Source: Mytilus trossulus
Lineage: Eukaryota > Mollusca > Bivalvia > Mytilida > Mytilidae
Direction of reading: 5' to 3'
Assembly (NCBI RefSeq): GCF_036588685.1
Contig: NC_086386.1
Coordinates: 68,508,682 to 68,572,681 of the forward strand
Length of the DNA: 64,000 bases
Under the pieces are notes generated by a model. It was given only the letters and a program-made list of their open reading frames with translations, did not search any database and was not told where the DNA came from. Each line of letters begins with the position of its first letter. Positions within the stretch are counted from its first letter, which is position 1. Below, piece by piece: positions 1 through 11,900 of the stretch. The translations under genes were made by a program, and so were the position numbers.

Positions 1-46
1 ACTCATCAGTGACGCTCATATCAAAATAGTAAGAAAGAAACAATGT

Positions 47-736
47 TGAAGAGCATTGAGTACCCATTTCTAAAAAGTTGTTCCAAAACGTCTCAGTTAA
101 TCAATGTTTGGGATAATAGTCTCTAGTATTTCAAATAATTCATCCTTTTGCAAACAGATAATTAAAAAAACACTACATATAATTAATATGCAGGTCAAAA
201 CCGAATTGCTGACTACTGGGCTGGTGGTAAAACAAGATATTATCCTGTCTTTGTTTTAATCTCTGCTTGTGGACAATCTGTCCCCGAGGATTCTACCAGT
301 CCGGTAGCCTAACAGCATGAAAACTAGTAGAAAAAATAATATGAGTTTTGAACAGCGGTATACTACTGTTGCCTTTATTTACCTCCTATATATTTATTGA
401 GATATGATTGGTTAAAGGACTTCACATGGTGACTATGTATATTTAGCATTGAGTACCCAAATTCTAAAAAGTTGTTCCAAAACGTCTCAGTTAATCAATG
501 CCTGGGATAATACAGTCCTTAGTATTTCAAATAATTCATCCTTTTGCAAACAGATAATTAAAAAACACTACATATAATTAATATGCAGGTCAAAACCGAA
601 CTGCTGACTACTGGGCTGGTGGTAAAACAAGATATTATCCTGTCTTTGTTTTATAGTAACATTTATCTTACCTCCTATATATTTATTGAGATATGGTTGG
701 TTAAAGGACTACACATGGGGACTATGTATATTTGAT
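47..736. repeat. Direct duplication, two units
   Basis: A segment of about 210 bp (47-261) recurs nearly unchanged at 446-653. Each is followed by a shared block containing CCTCCTATATATTTATTGAG (378-447 and 668-736). Unit 1 has an extra piece (about 262-377) that unit 2 lacks. Both units resemble, in inverted orientation, the sequence at 46870-47100. Confidence 0.8.
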
Positions 737-1059
737 AAAGGGTGTCCAAATAAATTTCGGGTTAGCAACCATACATGGTTAGTTACCATATGGGATTAGT
801 AAGGAGTTACTTCCCTTTCATAACAAAAAAAAAGAAATCTGAAAGGATTCAACAGACGAAGTTATTAAAAAATGTAATGAACGATCGAAATTGATTCATA
901 AATCAAATGTAAAGCTAAAAAGATGCTATTGTGGGCATTTGTTTCCTGTATAGACAAATGAAAGTGGGATCTTAATATTAAGTAATGAAGACTTGGTCAC
1001 TTCGATAGACTGCTAGTCAACATACCTCATGTTAAGATAGTCGTTAAGATAAATTCGTT

Positions 1060-1252
1060 ATACGGTGTGCTAGTGACCATATACGATACATATGGGGGTC
1101 AATAAATTCCATATGAGGATTTGAGCTTCGCTCTCAACCATATGGAATTTACTGACCAGTATATATCGTATTAGGTCACTAGCACACTTCACTCTCACCC
1201 ATGTGGAATTTACTGACCCCATATATATCGTATTAGGTCACTAACACACCAT
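1060..1252. repeat. Foldback repeat with an extra direct arm
   Basis: The segment starting GGTGTGCTAGTGACC near 1060 is answered by its reverse complement ending GGTCACTAGCACAC near 1188. A second copy of that right arm follows immediately (about 1199-1250, ending GGTCACTAACACACC). The centre contains a TGAGCTTCGCTCTCA hairpin. This is a small mobile or palindromic repeat; its family is not recognised. Confidence 0.7.
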
Positions 1253-2242
1253 GTTACCATCAGTATTAGTCCTCTCGGAGAGGATGTATTAGATTTTGAT
1301 TTGGTTCTGAACTGCTTTCATATCATAGTTCTTTAAAACATATCTCTGTTGTTTTATTGCACAACTTCCAGAAACCATTTCAACATTTTATAGATGTCTT
1401 CAAACCATTTAAGTGTCTTATCCAGATTGGTAAATATATTTTTTATGTAATTGGATGTTCAATTCAAATAAAAGAAATAAATAACTATATATATTTTGAT
1501 TAGTGAGGTCCTATACAAAGAATACATTACAGGAGTACACTGAGGAAGAGGTGAAATATTAAATCTGCAGAAAAATATGGCTTTTATCAATATTCAATAA
1601 ACTGTTGGCGCCGCCAGAAAAGCATTTCTATGTCCCTCTTTCTGCAACTTTTGGCAAATGCTAGTTTAACCCGACAAATTTTTATACATGGACTATTGCA
1701 AGTCTTGTTATCATAACCAAGTGTTGTTACTTGTTGCTTGAATTGTATTTGCTAATACATTCATTTTTGGAGGGTTTGATGTAAAAAGTAAAATCACACA
1801 AATACTAAACTCGAAAGGAAAATTCAAAAAGTATATAAAAAATATTATCAAATAGCAAAGTCAAAAGCTCAAACACATCAAACAAATAGAAAACATTAAT
1901 CTTATTTCTGACTTCGTACAGGGATTTCCATATGTAGAAAAAGATAAGATTAACTAAACTGTAACTTGTATAAAAGTTGGAAAGAATAATTTATTGCTTT
2001 GGTATGTTGTACTTATCAATTATTTGATACTCCTTTTATTCTTTTTCATGCATATTTTATTATTGACATATACTTCCAATGACTCCCTTTATTGATAACT
2101 CTTAAAAATACATAACAGACAAATGGAATTTCAGAGATTAAAAGAAATACAACATAGTTATGTTGTATACTATTTCTTTAAATAAATTTATATTAAAAAA
2201 GGGTGATCTACTTAACATAGTCCATCAAAGTTTATGAGATAG

Positions 2243-2341
2243 TCACCCCCAGTTTTGAATGATTTTGTCAGCCACAAAGTTTCCTTTTTGGACTAGTTTT
2301 TCCAGGCAGAAGCACTGCTAAATACATTGGTGTATCTGCTC
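2243..2341 (-). pseudogene. Carbonyl reductase exon 8 relic
   Basis: The reverse complement reads TTTTTACAG followed by GAGCAGATACACC and runs to a TGGGGGTGA end, matching the last exon of the carbonyl reductase genes and closest to exon 8 of copy 3. It is 99 nt rather than 98: an extra A in the CCAAAAAGG stretch shifts the frame and creates an early TGA. The acceptor and the first bases of the 3' UTR (TGACTATCT, CATAAACTTTGATGG) are still recognisable. No exon 7 is found further along the minus strand, where the sequence passes into the shared upstream region of copies 1 and 2. This is a dead remnant of a fourth, inverted gene copy. Confidence 0.9.
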
Positions 2342-2559
2342 CTGTAAAAACGAAATAGAAGCATATAAATGCAATAAGTGATGATTTGCATATTAATCGT
2401 AAATATTTTAATCTGCGTTCTATTCTCCTGTCCTAGGGTCAAAATTTAATTTTATTAAATTCGTTCAACAAATAAAGTATCCTCAGCACAACTAAAATGG
2501 CGTTCAAATTTTAATTACAGTAACTTTTAAAAACGAAAACATTAATAGTAGTAAGCATT

Positions 2560-3300
2560 TTGAAATTGAACAAGAAACAGCAGCAAACCTTGTTTTTTTC
2601 TTGTATTTGTAGAGATATTTCTATAAATTTTCCATAAATTGACATGGATATAACCTGATTTTGTAGGAAAGAGATTAATGGAGTACGAAATGAAATAAGA
2701 CAAAGAATCAAGTTATATTAAGCAACCAAAATTCAATGTCTGTGAGCTTGTTTGTGTGATATAAGCATTCATAACGTTTGTGGCAATATTAGTATAATGG
2801 GTGCTCTTTTTGTTTTACAATACAAACTATCGAATATAGATGTTTTTTTACGGTAATTTTATTGAGAGGAACTAACCATAAATAGTGGTAGTATATTTAA
2901 CAAGTTAAATAAAATATATATTGAGAAGAATAAACACTTGCTTCATCACTGTTGTGCATATCCGAAAACCCAGATTCTGCGCATCAAATATGCCCAGTAT
3001 GGTATGTTACCTTCAATGTTACTTAGCATATATTAAGATCCATATACTCATTGACAGTTTCGAAACATCATATCAGCAACGTTGTCGTAAGGGGAATTTG
3101 AAATGTAGATCTCTTGACAATTATTAATGTTTATTATAGAGAAAAAAAAAGATATGAGAACAGATCAAAAAACGTTTTCTTATCTAAATGATATTTTTCA
3201 ATGTTTTTTTATTATTCCATAAATACACAAACATTGTATTAGTAAAGGTTATAAGTGAACTATGAATTTATTTTTAATCCTAGCAATTTGCTCCATGAAT
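2560..3300. repeat. Upstream block shared by copies 1 and 2
   Basis: This block matches 12590-13350 upstream of copy 2 almost base for base (for example ATTGAGAAGAATAAACACTT at 2921 and 12943). It marks the left edge of the roughly 10-kb tandem duplication that made copies 1 and 2. Its first part also matches inverted intron 7 sequence of copy 3. Short open frames within it are not conserved as proteins. Confidence 0.75.
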
Positions 3301-3503
3301 ATGTTTTGTGAATAGCCAAATGCTGTTGTTATTTCACCTTTTGATACGACCCCTCTGTCTCAATTTTACCTGTAGTCTTACTGGCCTGAAGTTATTGAAA
3401 ATGTCAATAATAAAGACCAATCAACATTCTATAGACATTTTGATGAATTAGCTAGTTTTTAAATGCATAGTTTATTAAACGGAATATTAGCCTTGGGTTT
3501 AAA

Positions 3504-3511
3504 TTCTAGAA
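3504..3511 (+). promoter_or_regulatory. Candidate heat-shock-type element, copy 1
   Basis: TTCTAGAA, two inverted GAA pentamer cores, lies about 95 nt before the copy 1 start codon inside the stretch TTTAAATTCTAGAACATGA. The same stretch is found 58 nt before the copy 3 start codon; in copy 2 the first half is mutated to CTCTAGAA. A TATATATAAC stretch follows just downstream. Conservation between the older paralogues is what supports a role; binding is inferred. Confidence 0.4.
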
Positions 3512-3605
3512 CATGACCTATATATATAACTTTATATAGTATATGTTGTGTAAATTTGACAACTTTAAACAGAAAACAGTATAGTTTCTCGCTCTTCCAA
3601 ACATC

Positions 3606-6600
3606 ATGACAAAAAGAGTAGCAATTGTAAGTCTTTGCATACTATTATTAGGTCTTTCCACTTTTCTTAGGTCTTTCCACTTTTCTGTGGAAAGACCTAT
3701 TGTTTTTCTTGTGATTATTTTTTTTTTTTTTTTTTTCTTCCGCCTAATTTTGTTCTTGCGATAAACATTTGTTTCGCAATATGTCGCTTAGATATTTTGT
3801 ATATGATATCGAACCGTTTATGCGCTTTTGAAATTTACCCTGCGTAAACGAATACTTTTCTTTGTAGGAGTTATCTCCCCAAACACTGTTTTCCTTGTTA
3901 GCGCATCTCCTTCGCAACCGTAAAAGATTATGACAAATTTATTTTAAAAAATTGCTCGTTATATCCTTCGCATGATTTGTCCTATTTTGACCGAAGCGAT
4001 ATGACCGCTCCATATGAGAGTTATTTCCCCTTATGCATCTGACATAAGTGATATGAATTTCTATCTTATAAACCATAAGTGATAGAGACATAGGATCTTT
4101 TGATTTGAGGTCCTTGGTCCCAAAAAATGAAAATTAGGTCAAGGTCAAAGGTCAAGGTCATATTCTAATATTTGAATTTGGCTTTTTTTCACATATATCC
4201 AAAGACTGTATAAGATATCAACAAATTATTTTTACTAAATTGTTAGTTGCGACATGTCGTAAGATGTAAATTTTGATTGCAAGCGTACGTTGAATGTAAA
4301 AGGGAGTTTTCTCCCCTCTTGTATTTAAAAATACGCGTTTGGTGATATAACTCATTAACTAAATATAATTAAGACCTATGGTCTTTTGATTTGAGGTCCT
4401 TGGTTGATGACCTTGAAATTGATCTCAAGGTCATAGCTTAATTTGACGTTATAGATTTTGACCTTTGCTTTTATTCTATATGTATACATGATAAAGATAA
4501 ACAACTTTTAGGAAAAGGTATCAAACCATTTAACCTTGAAAAAACAACCGGAAGTGACCCTTTGTAAACCGGAAGTAGCTATTTTTTGTACTTTATTAAT
4601 ATAAAAGTATATAGAACCAGATATTTTTGGAGTCAGTGTCAAGTAAATATTCAAATATAATCGGAGGTAACATTTTTCAAACCGGAAGTAACAAATTATC
4701 TCCCTTATTTACAAAAAATGTATGGAAACAATATATTTTGGAATCAGCTTACTAGGAGCTATCATTTGACGATTGAAATGACATTTTAAACTTAGTTTCA
4801 CAACTTTTCATATCAAAATACATTGTTTTGATGGAAAGACCTTCAATTGTTCTCTGAACAATTGGTTTTTAATTATTGTTATTTTTTTTATTATTATTTA
4901 TATTATGTAAATGGGGGTTATAGTTACGGCTCATCTACTATTTACTTCAGTGGTGTGAATTCATTTGATATGCAATGTTTTATTGGCATTAAGTACTTCC
5001 ATATTATACAAGGTACAAAACTAATATTAGATCTAACTAATTTTGTTGAAATCTTGCGATGTAAATTTTCTGAACAATTTTGGAGCAGAAACATAAGTGT
5101 GGACTTTTTTAAGAGTTGTTGTTGTTGCCTTTCTGACTACAATATTGAGAAGTACTGTTTTCTACAGTTCGAAATAAAATCACAATTTATCAGCTAAAAA
5201 GATTTACAAAAAAATCACCTTGGACGAAATTGTCAGATAATTTTCAAAAGCAGAAATATGCTACATATAATTTTTTATAGAAGTTATTCGGGCCTTAGCC
5301 ATTTAACGACAACCATTTCAATTTATAGAATAGTAACTTTTCGGACAAGTAAAGTTCCAATTGACCAACTAATTTTAGAGGTCGAGTAGTCTTTTTAATG
5401 ATAATGAACGACTAAAAATGACAAGAGATGTCAATGTCTCAAATTGGCACGCTAGTATAAAACTTCAATGATAATAGGTTAGCTAAAATATTTTAACTTT
5501 TTATAGTCAGCATTTTATTTCTATATAATTTAGCTGCGAAAGATAAATAACTGTAATTGGCTAGAAGAAAGATAATGTATCAATGAGTTGTTCTGTCTTC
5601 AACCACATATGGGACCGTCAGACTAAACTGTGTAACATCAAAGTTTATTTATGTCCAAATAGGTGACCGGAGCCAACAAAGGGATAGGTTATGCTGTAGT
5701 TCAGGCGTTATGTAAACAGTTTGATGGTGATGTTCTCCTTACAGGTAAGCAATCACAATTTGATCAGTTAAGGGTCGGTAAAATTCAGTGAACTCGCAAC
5801 GCAACGACAAGTAAGCAATCACAATTTTAATCAGTTTAGGGTCTGTAAAATTCAATGAACACGCAACGCAACGACAAGTTAGCAAGCACAATTTGATCAA
5901 TTAAGGGTCGATAAAATGCAATGAACACGCAACCCAACGACACAAGTTTTACTCAAAATATATAAGTAATAAATGTACACAGATGTTCCATGGATGATAC
6001 AACTGCTATTATAGAAATAAGAAGATTTGGTATGATTCCCAATGAGTTTACTCTTCACAAGTGACCAAAGCACATAAAATTAACAACTATTATATTAAGT
6101 CACCGTACGGCCGTCAATAATGATTAAAACCCATACCATACCGCATAGTCAGCTTAACAGTAATGTTCTTGAAATGACATATAAAACAATTCATTATTTA
6201 GTGGATTTTTACAAAATATATGTACAAAGTTACTGGTGTTCTATATTTGTGACAAATGTAACCTGGCTGATTCAAAAATGAAGAACAGCAACAACCCATT
6301 GACTTTATATGTTTATTGAATTTATGGCTTATTACTAATACTGCAATAAAAAAAATGCAAATAAAAAGTATCACATTCGAAAAGAACAAAATTGAAATTA
6401 AGATTCGTCAGGTATAAACTTTTTTTAAAGGTAGAATTCTACATAATTTTTTGTTATTCTTTTAAGATATATGCTACCATTAACATGTCATTTTTTTATA
6501 TATATTTTTTCTGTCTATTCTGAGGCATCGCAATATTAAAGTTTTCAAAATGATAAACTGTGTGGCATTAGATTGGTGTAAAAACTGTCCACATTTTTGT

Positions 6601-7061
6601 AGGACGAAGTGAAGAGAGATGTAAGGCTGCTGTTGCAGAGCTAAAGAAGCAAGGAATGTCACCTAAATATCACCAATTAGACCTTGATGATCAAACTTCC
6701 ATTAACAAGCTGAGGGACTTTGTCAAGGAACAATATGGTGGAATTGATGTTCTTGTAAACAATGCTGGTATTGCATTCAAGGTAAAGAAATTGTATATTT
6801 TGTTTTTATCACTAAAAAACAGGTATGCAATTTAGTTGTAAGAACAATATATATAAGAGTGTCTGGAAGGGGGTCCTTTACTTTTATATTCTTTACTTGA
6901 TATGCCCATTTTATCTCCGTTCTTTATATTTTAGCAACTGACTATTCGTTATTCTTTTTTTCTATAGTTTAAATATTTTTATGCCCCACCAACGATAGTA
7001 GGGGGGCGACGATAGTAGAGGGGCATTATGTTTTCTGGTCTGTACGTCCGTTCGTCCGTCC

Positions 7062-7095
<34 letters not shown>

Positions 7096-7115
7096 ATGTA
7101 TGTATGTCTGCCTGT

Positions 7116-7165
<50 letters not shown>

Positions 7166-10100
7166 CGTTCGTTTGTCCTGCTTCAGGTTAAAGTTTTTGG
7201 TCAATGTAGTTTTTGATGAAGTTGCAGTCCAATCAACTTGAAACTTAGTACACATGTTACCCATGATATGATCTTTCTAATTTTAATGCCAAATTAAAGT
7301 TTTGATCCTAATTTCACGGTCAACTGAACATGGAAAATGACAGTGCAAGTGGGGCATCCGCGTACTATGGACACATTCTTGTTCAATGTTCATTCTATTT
7401 TCTTTTCTTTTTTACTTTCCTTCATTTTGCACGTTTTGCCTATTATTATTCATTCTGAAAACCAAATCCCATATTACACCAAGAAATCAAACACCTACAG
7501 TCTTGCATAACAAGGAGTTCAACTTTTATTAACCAAAAAAAAAAATCCTGAATCAATAATTTTAAACAAGTAATCATGTAATTTTATTTACAAAAAATGT
7601 ATTGTAAAATAAGAAAATCTTAAATATATAGACATTTAGATAATAATTTAATTTGGAGGTGGGGTGCTTTAATTTACGTCCAGTGACAAATATTTGATGG
7701 AGGTTCAGGATGAGGCATTGCAAGCTTACCCGTTTTATTTTTTATATTGTAGCAATCCGCTACAGAATCATTCGGTGAACAAGCAAGAGTGTCGTGTGGT
7801 ACAAACTTTACTGGTACCCTGAATGTATGTAACACACTCTTCCCTCTACTGAGACCACATGCCAGGTAAGTCGTCTTCTTATTGAGGTTGATAACTTGTT
7901 AATATTCATTCAGGTTATTTTAACATATCTCAATGATAACCCAAAATGTGCTTATAAAAGGATTTTGTTGGAAAACAATAGAAAATGACTTATTTTCTTT
8001 AAAAGGGTAAATTAATAATGTTGTGATGCACTCAACTCTTTTGATAAAACACATACTATTTATTTTTGTTGTTGATTTTGGTATTTGAATAACAAAGCGT
8101 ACTCTTCTACGCAGACGGTTAAGAGAGGATGCAGGCGGTTGGAATGTGGGATATTGGGAGTAAGTGGTGACAATTCGAGATGAAAATGGGGTAAAAAATG
8201 AGATATAGGGGGGGGGGAGTGGGATCTGATAAAAGAATGAAAAATAATGGGAAGATATAGTAGATGTAAAAAATACGAATGAAAGCGTGATTTAGGAAAT
8301 GAACACCCCATGTCCCCTCTTTAAAAACTCAAGCATTTTCATTTTATTTGCAGAGTATCAAATGTGTCTAGTTTCGTATCACAGATGACAATATCCAAAT
8401 GTAGCAAAGAAATCCAAGAAAAGTTTACGAACCCCAGCTTAACTATGGATCAACTGAAAAGCCTTATGCAACAATTCATTGAGTAAGTAAAAAAAGTAGA
8501 CTTCGTGCATAGTGGAGAAATGGAGCAGTTAAAGTGTTGGGCAACATTGATTTGAAACTTAATTGTTTCTCAAAATTTCTATAATTTGAATCTTTGATTT
8601 ACAAAAAACTTTTATTATATTATTGTAAAACATTCTATTTTGATAAGATGTTCAGCAACAAAAATGCGTTAATTGCAATGATTAGCTTGATATGCCTAAG
8701 GTGGAAGGTGGAATTTAGCAAAACATTCAGAAATTTCCTAGCATATAGCTATAATAGAGCAAAACATTATAACGAAAATAGTTGCACTTATTGTTTATGT
8801 AATCAGTAAAACCCTATTTCAGTGCTGCACAAACTGGGAGTCATCAAAAACAAGGATTTGCTGACTGGTCGTATGGCATGTCTAAGGTCGGTGTAACTGT
8901 GATGAGCTTCATACAGCAGAGAGAATTGAACTCTGACCCCAGAGAGGATATTGTTGTGAATGCAGTAAGTAAATGCTATTTAACTCAACTGGTCAAGAGT
9001 GACAAGTTTAAGCTGTTCCTAATATGTTTGGTACTGTTTCTGATTCAGCAACTTTTAACATGATGAAGTTCATGTGATTTTTTTGAAAATTGAAGTTTCT
9101 TCTATTCTTTTAGCCTTAGCCTATGCAACATGATTGTAAAAAAAATAGTTACAGATCACATATTGATATAAACTACATATATTTTACTTTTGATTCGTTT
9201 ATGTTTTAAAAGAATCGCTTCGGCTCAGGCAATTCGATTATTGCATAGAAAACAATGGATCCATCACACATATCAAAATAACCCCAAAAAAATACATGAT
9301 TGTGAACATATCCTCCCCCCCTCCCAAAAAAAAAAAAAACCCACCCCAGTAATATAAAGTATACACGACTAAGAAAACACAAACTGTACTTAAAACACGA
9401 ATTAAGCGAGCCAAATAATTCTACAAATTATATTTTCATATTTGATATTTTTCCTATTTTCAGTGTGACCCTGGATATGTTGATACTGATATGACATCAC
9501 ACAAAGGAACAAAAACAGTTGAACAAGGTAATTATACTTTCTCTATATACATGTATTTATCATAAGTGGCAATTTATTATGTTTATTTAAATCTGAAAAC
9601 CATAATACAAAAACCCAGTTTCATCCCTACCTCTTTTAAAAACCTAACCACAAATAGTCAGGAGTCATCTAGATCCCGGGCTACACACACTCTTCATGAT
9701 ATTGCTATGGAGTCTTTTCAAACATTTCGATTAGAAAGAAAAAAAAATTAGACGATAGATACCAGAGTCAAACTCATAAATCGAAAATAAACTGACAACG
9801 CCATGGCTAAAAATGAAAAAGATAAATAGACAGACAATAGTCACATGACATAAGATATAAATCTAGAGAATAAGCACCACGATCCCCATTAAAAACTGGG
9901 GGTGATCTCGGGTACATGTGGCACCCGTCCTGTTTCTTATGTAATAACAAATCCGGTAAATAGTCTTAATTCGGTAGTTAACATTTTAGGCATGAATTAA
10001 TCGGAAACAAGTCAAGATGTGTAATCTCCACAACATGAAAGACTAAAACAAATAGAATATTTTGACAATTATTGACTGAAGTTTGTATATCTGTCCTAAC

Positions 10101-10429
10101 TGGGAAGATACATTTTATTAACAATAACAAATAAACGATTTTTTTTCGAAACGTAATAATTATTTTAACGCCATTTTTATTGTGGCCATGCCATTTGCCT
10201 TCAACATATTTTATAACATTTAAAAAAATGTTTGTGGCTCTGGAAATTAAAATGCCAATTACAATTATGATGAATATATGCAAATTCATAATATACAGTA
10301 TTTAGATATGTTTCTAACTTTGTTTTCACAGGAGCAGATACACCCGTGTATGTAGCGATGCTTCCACCTGGAACAACAAGCCCGAAAGGGGATTTCGTGT
10401 CTGATAGAACCATTAAAAAATGGGGATGA
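3606..10429 (+). CDS. CBR1: Carbonyl reductase [NADPH] 1-like, copy 1 (8 exons)
   Basis: Exons: 3606-3626, 5663-5744, 6603-6781, 7753-7865, 8354-8482, 8823-8964, 9464-9527, 10332-10429; all introns are GT-AG and the frame is open for 275 residues (human CBR1 has 277). The protein begins MTKRVAIVTGANKGIG, with the NADP-binding TGxxxGxG at 9-16, NNAG at 87-90, catalytic Ser138 in VSNVSS, and Tyr192/Lys196 in YGMSK, followed by PGYVDTDM near 225-232. Enzymes of this family are cytosolic monomeric reductases of quinones, aldehydes, prostaglandins and xenobiotic ketones using NADPH. Unlike human CBR1 and copy 3, the second Cys of the NACCPG motif is Asp224. The start is the only ATG before the conserved strand and is preceded by ATC. 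Copy 2 is its near twin. Family assignment is firm; the substrate is unknown. Confidence 0.95.
3651..4843. mobile_element. TIR element in intron 1 of copy 1
   Basis: AGGTCTTTCCA at the left and TGGAAAGACCT at the right bound about 1.19 kb that is absent from the equivalent place in copy 2 (after 15804). The left end is repeated and then inverted, making a short palindrome. No transposase frame is seen. It carries several AGGTCA-type motifs. No clear target duplication was found. Confidence 0.7.
4136..4160 (+). promoter_or_regulatory. Four nuclear-receptor half-sites in a row
   Basis: Four perfect AGGTCA hexamers start at 4136, 4142, 4149 and 4155, with spacings of 0, 1 and 0. The central pair is a perfect DR1, the classic RXR heterodimer/HNF4 arrangement. 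It lies inside the TIR element of intron 1. Function is inference only. Confidence 0.35.
5745..5946. repeat. Triplicated 66-bp donor-proximal intron segment
   Basis: The start of intron 2 in copy 1, including its GTAAGC donor, is repeated three times (5745-5810, 5811-5877, 5878-5946). Copy 2 has a single unit (16689-16755). The second unit keeps GTAAGC, so a spare donor lies 66 nt downstream of the real one. Confidence 0.85.
6981..7357. mobile_element. MITE with internal TCTG microsatellite
   Basis: Ends ATGCCCCAC and GTGGGGCAT are inverted. Inside, 7045-7170 is a (TCTG)n-type tract that gives spurious long frames on both strands. A related degenerate copy lies in copy 3 intron 2 (about 35390-35590), sharing CAGGTTAAAGTTTTTGGTC and GGGGCATCCG. 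It is absent from copy 2 intron 3. Confidence 0.65.
9730..9990 (-). mobile_element. Retroelement 3' fragment, intron 7 of copy 1
   Basis: This is a member of the dispersed family with CATAAATCGAAAATAAACTG, GCCATGGCTAAAAATGA, AAAAACTGGGGGTGAT and GTGGCACCCG. Other copies are at 25220-25490, 42340-42790 and 51385-51660; at the last site it joins a reverse-transcriptase-type coding remnant on the minus strand, so the family is probably the 3' end of that retroelement. Confidence 0.6.
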
Positions 10430-11900
10430 CGATTTGATAAGCTATAGTGAATTAATTCATGACAAAGATATGTTATAGTAGCAGCAGTTGAAAGTTATTT
10501 TTATGATTTTGTGATAACTGGCAGCTTCAGTTTTGAAAGGTTATTACGATCTTATTTTATATTTATATTTGACTATTTTATACATACAAAACTGCAATTT
10601 TTGTATAATGTTTTTTACAATAAAACTTTACTTTCCATTCCTTGCAATTCTATTCTAATATAAGATGAAACACCATGTAGTTTTGTGCCCTGAATATTAG
10701 AAGTCTCAAGTTTTCACAATTTCTGATGGCTCAGATCGATGTTCCTACATGCACCAACCTAGTGCGTGAGTAGGCAAGATTTATTGAGGCATGCAAGCGC
10801 CCTACCGTACAATCTAATAAAATATTGATCCCTGGTTACGTTATACTACATATACATCAATATTCTAATTAGATTGCCTACCGTATAGAGTGGGCAAACC
10901 ATTATTTTCATGTTCAACCACTGTATTAATCATACTGCTAGTGGAATGCTATAGTATCTAAGAGGACCGTCAACGTGTCTGAACTGTTACAATCGATACC
11001 TGTAACTTATCCGTTAAACTTAATTAATTAAATTAATTTAGATATTATGGTTAACAAAGGTGACAACTCCTTCAGGCAAAATGACCATTGATGTATATGC
11101 CTACCCTTAATGTTAATTTTGGTCGTAAACTAAGTATCAAACACTGTGCGGTATAAATTTGCAGAATTGGCAAATATGACTTTGCTGTTTTACAAGATAT
11201 CAAAAATATTTTTTGCCCAAGTGATTTTAAACATCCCTGCATGGCTTACAATTTTTGGGGTCCATAAAAGGTCTTGTCGGTCAGTCATTCGTAATAAATC
11301 GACTTCAGTGTTAAATGTATGGACGTCATCTTCAGTTTTTTGGTGGGGATATTGATTTCGTTTAATATCTGCAAGGATTGTTTTACTTTCGAGAAGCAAG
11401 GTTCTCTTGACTTTAAAAATGAGAAAACATGTTATATTATAAACATGAATATAAACCTAACAGATGAAACATTTTGAGATATTCTCTCCCCATCAATGTG
11501 ACCAAAGACTTTCTATCGGGATGAGCAGGGCAGCTATATATATATTGACTTCCTTTGAAATGACACCAGTGACCAGTTTTAGAATTAAACATATAAATTG
11601 ATTGTGGGTATGGCTTATTTTTATATAATTAAGAAAACCCATCTTTCGTGTAGTAGAACATGTCGTATATACCAAAGTATAATATTACTTTGAACCAAAG
11701 TCCAAAGGACGATGAAGTACAAAATTATAGGATACTGCTGGGCCTTCAACAATGAGCTAACCATATAGTGTAAAGTAAAAAAAAGTCCCGATAAAAAAGA
11801 AACCTTCATATACTAAATCCTGACTATGGACAGACAATTATAAGGAATGTGGCGGACTTAAACATGTTTGTGAGTTTTCAGACCAGCTTTAAGTACGCAC
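10430..11900 (+). other. Copy 1 3' flank, shared with copy 2
   Basis: A polyadenylation signal AATAAA lies at 10619-10624. The flank stays alignable to 25940-27690 downstream of copy 2 through to about 11880, including the CACCAGTGACCAGTT stretch. No exon or conserved frame is seen. From 11900 to 12290 nothing is recognised. Confidence 0.7.

Larger units (their letters stand above)
1..2750 (-). repeat. Inverted segmental copy of the copy 3 3' region
   Basis: Read on the minus strand, this block is colinear with about 43.5-47.1 kb of the + strand. Matching landmarks are part of intron 7 (2560-2700 with 43500-43640), exon 8 (2243-2341 with 44824-44921), a stretch ending in a GGCGCC-containing segment (1600-1960 with 45240-45535), a stretch around TGTACTCCTGTAATG (1330-1560 with 46448-46710) and the terminal block (1-261 with 46870-47100). 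It shows that a fourth gene of the cluster once lay in the opposite orientation to the left. Boundaries are approximate, and several later insertions interrupt the match. Confidence 0.75.

Noticed and set aside
4847-5197. Frame of 116 codons in intron 1 of copy 1
   Set aside because: The equivalent block in copy 2 (17371-18300) does not keep the frame, and the peptide is low-complexity.
6962-7264. Open frames of 100 and 62 codons on opposite strands
   Set aside because: They span a (TCTG)n microsatellite within a MITE.
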